A stretch of DNA of 8,397 bases, taken from positions 1 through 8,397 of the forward strand of contig NZHH01000011.1 of the NCBI GenBank assembly GCA_002691245.1. Reading direction: 5' to 3'. Source of the stretch: Methylaequor sp002691245 (lineage in GTDB: Bacteria > Pseudomonadota > Alphaproteobacteria > Methylaequorales > Methylaequoraceae). The position numbers and the translations under genes were made by a program. Below, piece after piece: positions 5,904-8,397 of the stretch. A model generated the notes under the pieces. The model did no database searches. It was not told the DNA's origin and saw only the letters and a program-made list of their open reading frames with translations. The number at the start of each line of letters is the position of its first letter. Within the stretch, counting starts at the first letter, position 1.

Positions 5904-6487
5904 AGGAACAACATCTAATGCATATTTGTTACTGGAAATACATATCAATTTTGCTTTTAGTTTTAACGTTCTCCAACGCATCAGCAGAAAAGAATGTTAA
6001 GATGGAAAAGTTGGAAGAGTGGAGAGAGAATGAATGGATTTTGGAATCCATTATACAAGATACTGTACATGCTTCCGTGAACGGAAAGATAACTCATGGG
6101 GACAGACTAAGAATAAGATTTAAAAAAGGTAATTGCGATTTGCCTAATATGCTAGCATCTTTTTACACCACAACTATTCCCCTTGGAGAGACAGTTCTAG
6201 AAGGGAAAATAATAGATGCCAAATTTTTAAATTATCCAATGAGAGTAAAAGTGATTCATGAAATGCCTTTTCTTTTAGGAAAGACTTTGCTAATCGACCT
6301 TGGTTTTTTACCGATGGATAGACTTAGAACATTTTTTGGCAATGCCAATGAAGTTACTTTGAAAATAGAAGGTAATTCCTCATTCCAAGTAAAAGATTAC
6401 TTTGATGTTGATTTTAACACTTGGTCTTTGTTTAAGTTTAAAGAGTCTATCGATAAAGCAAAAAAAGTATGCGAAGAACTAGGTTAG
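5904..6487 (+). CDS. Exported protein of unknown function (signal peptide)
   Basis: AGGAA at 5904-5908 is a good ribosome binding site 9 bp before ATG 5918, where coding begins. The 189-aa product has a classic Sec signal: MHICYWK, then hydrophobic ISILLLVLTFSNASA, with cleavage expected after residue 23 (ASA|EK). The mature part of about 166 residues is a mixed alpha/beta sequence rich in Lys, Glu and Phe, with features such as TVHASVNGKITHGDRLRIRF and KVIHEMPFLLGKTLLIDLGF. It has no recognised domain, repeat or further membrane segment, so a soluble periplasmic protein is most likely. The gene overlaps the MORN-repeat gene by 19 bp, so the two are probably co-translated and may act together outside the cytoplasm. 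I do not recognise the family. Confidence 0.75.
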
Positions 6488-7257
6488 ATTACATTTCTAG
6501 AAAATGGTTAGGTTGGGCGTTATTCCTTTACGCTCTAAAGACACTTGTATTCTCACATGTTTTTGCATCGGAGTTACCAAAATGCCCACCTGACGGACCT
6601 TATCATAACTGCTTTGGAACATATATTTGGGTTTCTGGGCATAAAAAGGGTGATAAATACATAGGAGAGTTTAGAAATAATAAATTTCATGGGACAGGCA
6701 CTTATTATTTTGCACCCAATACAAAATTTGTTTTTTCTGGGAATGTGTATTCAGGACAATGGAAAAATGGAGCAAAACACGGATTAGGAACTTACACTTG
6801 GTCTGATGGTGAAAAATATGAGGGTCAATGGAGGGGTACAAGGTTAGGTGGAGTTGCAGAAGGCGATGGTGTTTTTACTTGGAAGGATGGAACTGTTTAT
6901 ACTGGTCAATTTTCAAGAAAGGGTCCTGGTAAAAATGGAAAGCATGGACACGGTAAAATAGTATTTAAAGATGGAAGAAGTTTTGAAGGAAGATGGATAA
7001 ACGACTTACCCTCGGATGGTATTTTAACAGGTAGAACAGGGCAAAAAATTTCTCTTGATTATGGATGGTATAGAGGAAAGTTTAGAGCGGGAAGAGTATA
7101 TAAAATAAAAATATCATTTGAAGGGGGAACAACATTTATTGGGGAGGTTGATAGAAGATATAATCCAACTAAAGGTAAGTTCTTCAGTAAGTCAGGACAA
7201 GAAATTCAACCAAGACAATTTTCAGATTTTTTTGGAAAATCTGCATTCTTTGAATAA
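6469..7257 (+). CDS. Exported MORN-repeat protein
   Basis: The 262-aa product begins with a signal-like segment, basic MRRTRLDYISRKWLGW then hydrophobic ALFLYALKTLVFSHVFA, with likely cleavage near residue 33. Then comes a CPPDGPYHNCFGTY motif, which in many proteobacterial secreted MORN proteins precedes the repeats. MORN repeats follow at about residues 64-85 (YIGEFRNNKFHGTGTYYF), 94-113 (YSGQWKNGAKHGLGTYTW), 117-139 (YEGQWRG), 144-166 (YTGQFSR) and 171-187 (FEGRWIN), becoming weaker towards the C-terminus. Bacterial MORN proteins are beta-sheet ribbons of uncertain role, possibly membrane or surface association. The ATG at 6469 lies inside the end of the preceding gene in another frame, so translational coupling is expected, with only AAAAAAG upstream. 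The frame is intact and ends one base before the stop of the minus-strand HTH remnant. Confidence 0.8.
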   Translation: MRRTRLDYISRKWLGWALFLYALKTLVFSHVFASELPKCPPDGPYHNCFGTYIWVSGHKKGDKYIGEFRNNKFHGTGTYYFAPNTKFVFSGNVYSGQWKNGAKHGLGTYTWSDGEKYEGQWRGTRLGGVAEGDGVFTWKDGTVYTGQFSRKGPGKNGKHGHGKIVFKDGRSFEGRWINDLPSDGILTGRTGQKISLDYGWYRGKFRAGRVYKIKISFEGGTTFIGEVDRRYNPTKGKFFSKSGQEIQPRQFSDFFGKSAFFE

Positions 7258-7380
7258 TTATTTTATTCTATTTAAAATAGATTTATCAAATACCTCCAAA
7301 CTAAAATCAGACCATACCTCTGGATAGTCTCTTTATAACTTATCGTCTTTAAGATTCTTCTTTTTCTCTTAGTTCAGTGA
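7258..7380 (-). pseudogene. Recombinase-like HTH gene remnant (copy 3)
   Basis: The minus strand reads EKKKNLKDDKL, stop, RDYPEVWSDFSLEV, then FDKSILNRIK and TAA (complement of 7258-7260). It matches the C-terminus of the copy at 8203-8397 (KKKRQKD, KLEKEYPEVWSDFSLEV), including an identical 23-bp block (7292-7314 against 8246-8268). In-frame TAA codons at the complements of 7333-7335 and 7369-7371, and loss of frame further upstream, show that it is dead. Its end abuts the MORN gene end with no gap, so the MORN gene was placed against it or the remnant was trimmed there. Confidence 0.7.
7292..7314. repeat. 23-bp exact repeat between HTH remnants, left member (partner 8246-8268)
   Basis: The segment coding for the VWSDFSLEV stretch on the minus strand is identical over 23 bp at both sites, in the same orientation, about 954 bp apart. 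The pair flanks the two small genes at 7436-7846 and 7893-8177, so recombination between the repeats would delete or circularise exactly that cargo. Confidence 0.8.
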
Positions 7381-7435
7381 TTGTCTCATAAAGATAGAAT
7401 TGTTATTATTTACGAAGTTGAGATAGGAAGACTTT

Positions 7436-7846
7436 TTGAAAAATATAAAAAAAAGAGATTTTATAGCGACACACACTTTTCATTCGCCCAATGCTAGAAA
7501 AGCATTCTTTGATACTGTGAAAGATAGGAAAAAAAACTCAGACTGGTGGGGAAATGAAATTGCAGAAGTTAAAGAGAAGTTTCTGCTTGCATTAAAACAC
7601 AGAAAGATCCTTGATAAAGTAGATATAGAAAAGGATCAGTCCACGGATTATGCATTAATGTTACAAATTTTCTTGGGGAAGGGAGACTTCTTTTTTTGTC
7701 ATTGGAAAGCAATAGATGAGCAAGCAATTATAGACAGACTAAGTGTAGCGGGTTTGGAGCAATTCATAGTAACCATGGCAACCCCAGTAGATTTTCCAAA
7801 AATGAATTTAGACTTTCTCCAACCAATGATAAATAAACTCAAATAA
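7436..7846 (+). CDS. Conserved-looking small protein of unknown function, 136 aa
   Basis: The start is TTG at 7436, supported by AGGAAG (7425-7430) 5 bp upstream. No ATG occurs before residue 76. The product begins MKNIKKRDFIATHTFHSP and has a central charged region (about 25-70), then ALMLQIFLGKGDFFFCHWKA, an acidic helix DEQAIIDRL, and FIVTMATPVDF. The order (a strand with FIATHTF, a helix, a strand with FFFCHWKA, a helix, then a strand) suggests a ferredoxin-like alpha/beta fold as in dimeric barrel proteins. This is an inference. It resembles small hypothetical proteins of marine bacteria in my memory, but no function can be assigned. There is no signal peptide. It lies between two decayed HTH genes. 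Confidence 0.65.
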   Translation: MKNIKKRDFIATHTFHSPNARKAFFDTVKDRKKNSDWWGNEIAEVKEKFLLALKHRKILDKVDIEKDQSTDYALMLQIFLGKGDFFFCHWKAIDEQAIIDRLSVAGLEQFIVTMATPVDFPKMNLDFLQPMINKLK

Positions 7847-7892
7847 TATCATCTAAATAATTCCCAAGGATAAAAAGAATTTTTGCAAACAA

Positions 7893-8177
7893 ATGAAATG
7901 GGTTGTAATAACAAAATATCGTCATGAACAGCAAGTTCCTGAAGGGGAGAACTGGTTCAACTTGATATCAGAAATAATTCGACCGGGTGCATATGATGTA
8001 GATCAACTATTTTGGTTTAAGGTAGATGATTTTCATCATCGCTCAATTACGGTATATCCCAATAGAGAAACCTTCGAAAAAATGAAGGAAGATCTATTAA
8101 TTTATCGAGAGGAAATGAAAAGTGCTGGCATTGAATTGGTTGAAATGGAGGAGGGACCATTTTTAGGAGGAGTTTAA
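7893..8177 (+). CDS. Small alpha/beta protein of unknown function, 94 aa
   Basis: ATG 7893 opens a 94-residue frame with no close Shine-Dalgarno sequence (AAGGA at 7866-7870 is too far). The product starts MKWVVITKYRHEQQVPEGEN, then a helix (WFNLISEIIRPGAYDV), strands LFWFKVDD and SITVYPN, a charged helix (ETFEKMKEDLLIYREEMKSA) and a last strand IELVEMEEGPF. This beta-alpha-beta-beta-alpha-beta order fits the dimeric alpha/beta-barrel group (antibiotic-biosynthesis monooxygenase-like). Catalytic residues cannot be judged, and small proteins of this fold have many roles. It is 46 bp downstream of the 136-aa gene and may share its transcript. There is no sign of damage. Confidence 0.6.
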   Translation: MKWVVITKYRHEQQVPEGENWFNLISEIIRPGAYDVDQLFWFKVDDFHHRSITVYPNRETFEKMKEDLLIYREEMKSAGIELVEMEEGPFLGGV

Positions 8178-8202
8178 GATTTAGGTGTCAAAGATTTTTT
8201 CT

Positions 8203-8397
8203 TTAGGTGAGATTCTCAAACATATTAACCAAAGTTTTATCCACCACCTCCAAACTAAAATCAGACCAAACCTCAGGGTATTCTTTCTCTAACTTCTAAT
8301 CTTTCTGTCTTTTCTTCTTCACAATTGAATGAACATGATTACCTTTGAACTTCTTTCCACGAACAGATAGATAACCTTTCTTGTTTAACCAATCTGC
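8203..8397 (-). pseudogene. Recombinase-like HTH gene with an internal stop (copy 4, partial)
   Basis: Reading leftwards from the right edge, the minus strand gives ADWLNKKGYLSVRGKKFKGN, then HVHSIVKKKRQKD, stop, KLEKEYPEVWSDFSLEVVDK and a final TAA (complement of 8203-8205). The first part matches the same HTH pattern as the 98-aa protein (IADYLN..G...ARG..W....V.SVLKK). The TAG at the complement of 8296-8298 sits where copy 3 has Asp (GAT), so a GAG or GAT ancestor is likely. The gene continues beyond the window. Confidence 0.75.
8246..8268. repeat. 23-bp exact repeat between HTH remnants, right member (partner 7292-7314)
   Basis: This is the second copy of the identical 23-bp block, inside HTH copy 4. 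Confidence 0.8.

Noticed and set aside
7118..7327. A 69-codon frame overlapping the end of the MORN gene.
   Set aside because: It lies in another frame of the MORN gene and runs into the antisense HTH remnant. It has no ribosome binding site or recognisable content.
3275..8397. Alternative genetic code, since several gene-like frames contain stops.
   Set aside because: The aligned residues at the internal stops differ (TAA near a likely Tyr in the ATPase, TAA opposite Glu and TAG opposite Asp in the HTH copies), and TAA, TAG and TGA all end intact genes here. Decay is the simpler explanation.

Overview
The window opens with the last ~30 codons of glmS (a C-terminus of the proteobacterial type ending KGTDVDQPRNLAKSVTVE) and then runs for about 8.3 kb through accessory DNA. 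It therefore looks like a bacterial chromosome, probably a proteobacterium, entered at the 3' end of glmS, a well-known integration hot spot (attTn7). The DNA is AT-rich. Several small families present here resemble proteins I associate with marine bacteria and their phages, but I cannot place the species. No Tn7-type transposition gene is visible.

Layout: (1) glmS end, an AT-rich hairpin, then a 98-aa recombinase-like HTH protein (copy 1). (2) A 782-aa protein with nine treble-clef zinc-ribbon repeats wrapped around a Vsr-like/PD-(D/E)XK nuclease domain, followed directly by a truncated second copy of the HTH gene (copy 2). (3) A G10 tract, then an AAA-type P-loop ATPase broken by one in-frame TAA between Walker A and Walker B, then a 184-aa protein with two DUF723-like zinc motifs. 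(4) A short minus-strand zinc-ribbon gene (59 aa) divergent from a complete resolvase-type serine recombinase. The 165 bp between them carries clustered TGTCTCA/TGAGACA motifs that resemble a res site overlapping the recombinase promoter. (5) Two overlapping genes for exported proteins: one of unknown function and one with MORN repeats. (6) A minus-strand decayed HTH remnant (copy 3), two small plus-strand genes of unknown function that look like alpha/beta-fold proteins, and a fourth minus-strand HTH copy with an internal stop that runs off the right edge.

The organising theme is modular cargo. The short recombinase-like HTH genes punctuate the island in two direct-repeat pairs: copies 1 and 2 flank the zinc-ribbon nuclease, and copies 3 and 4 flank the two small genes. 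Three of the four copies and the ATPase are damaged. This suggests an old, repeatedly rebuilt and partly decaying island, with the nuclease, the resolvase and the exported MORN pair as the apparently intact cargo. A joint function for these genes is not demonstrated by the sequence.
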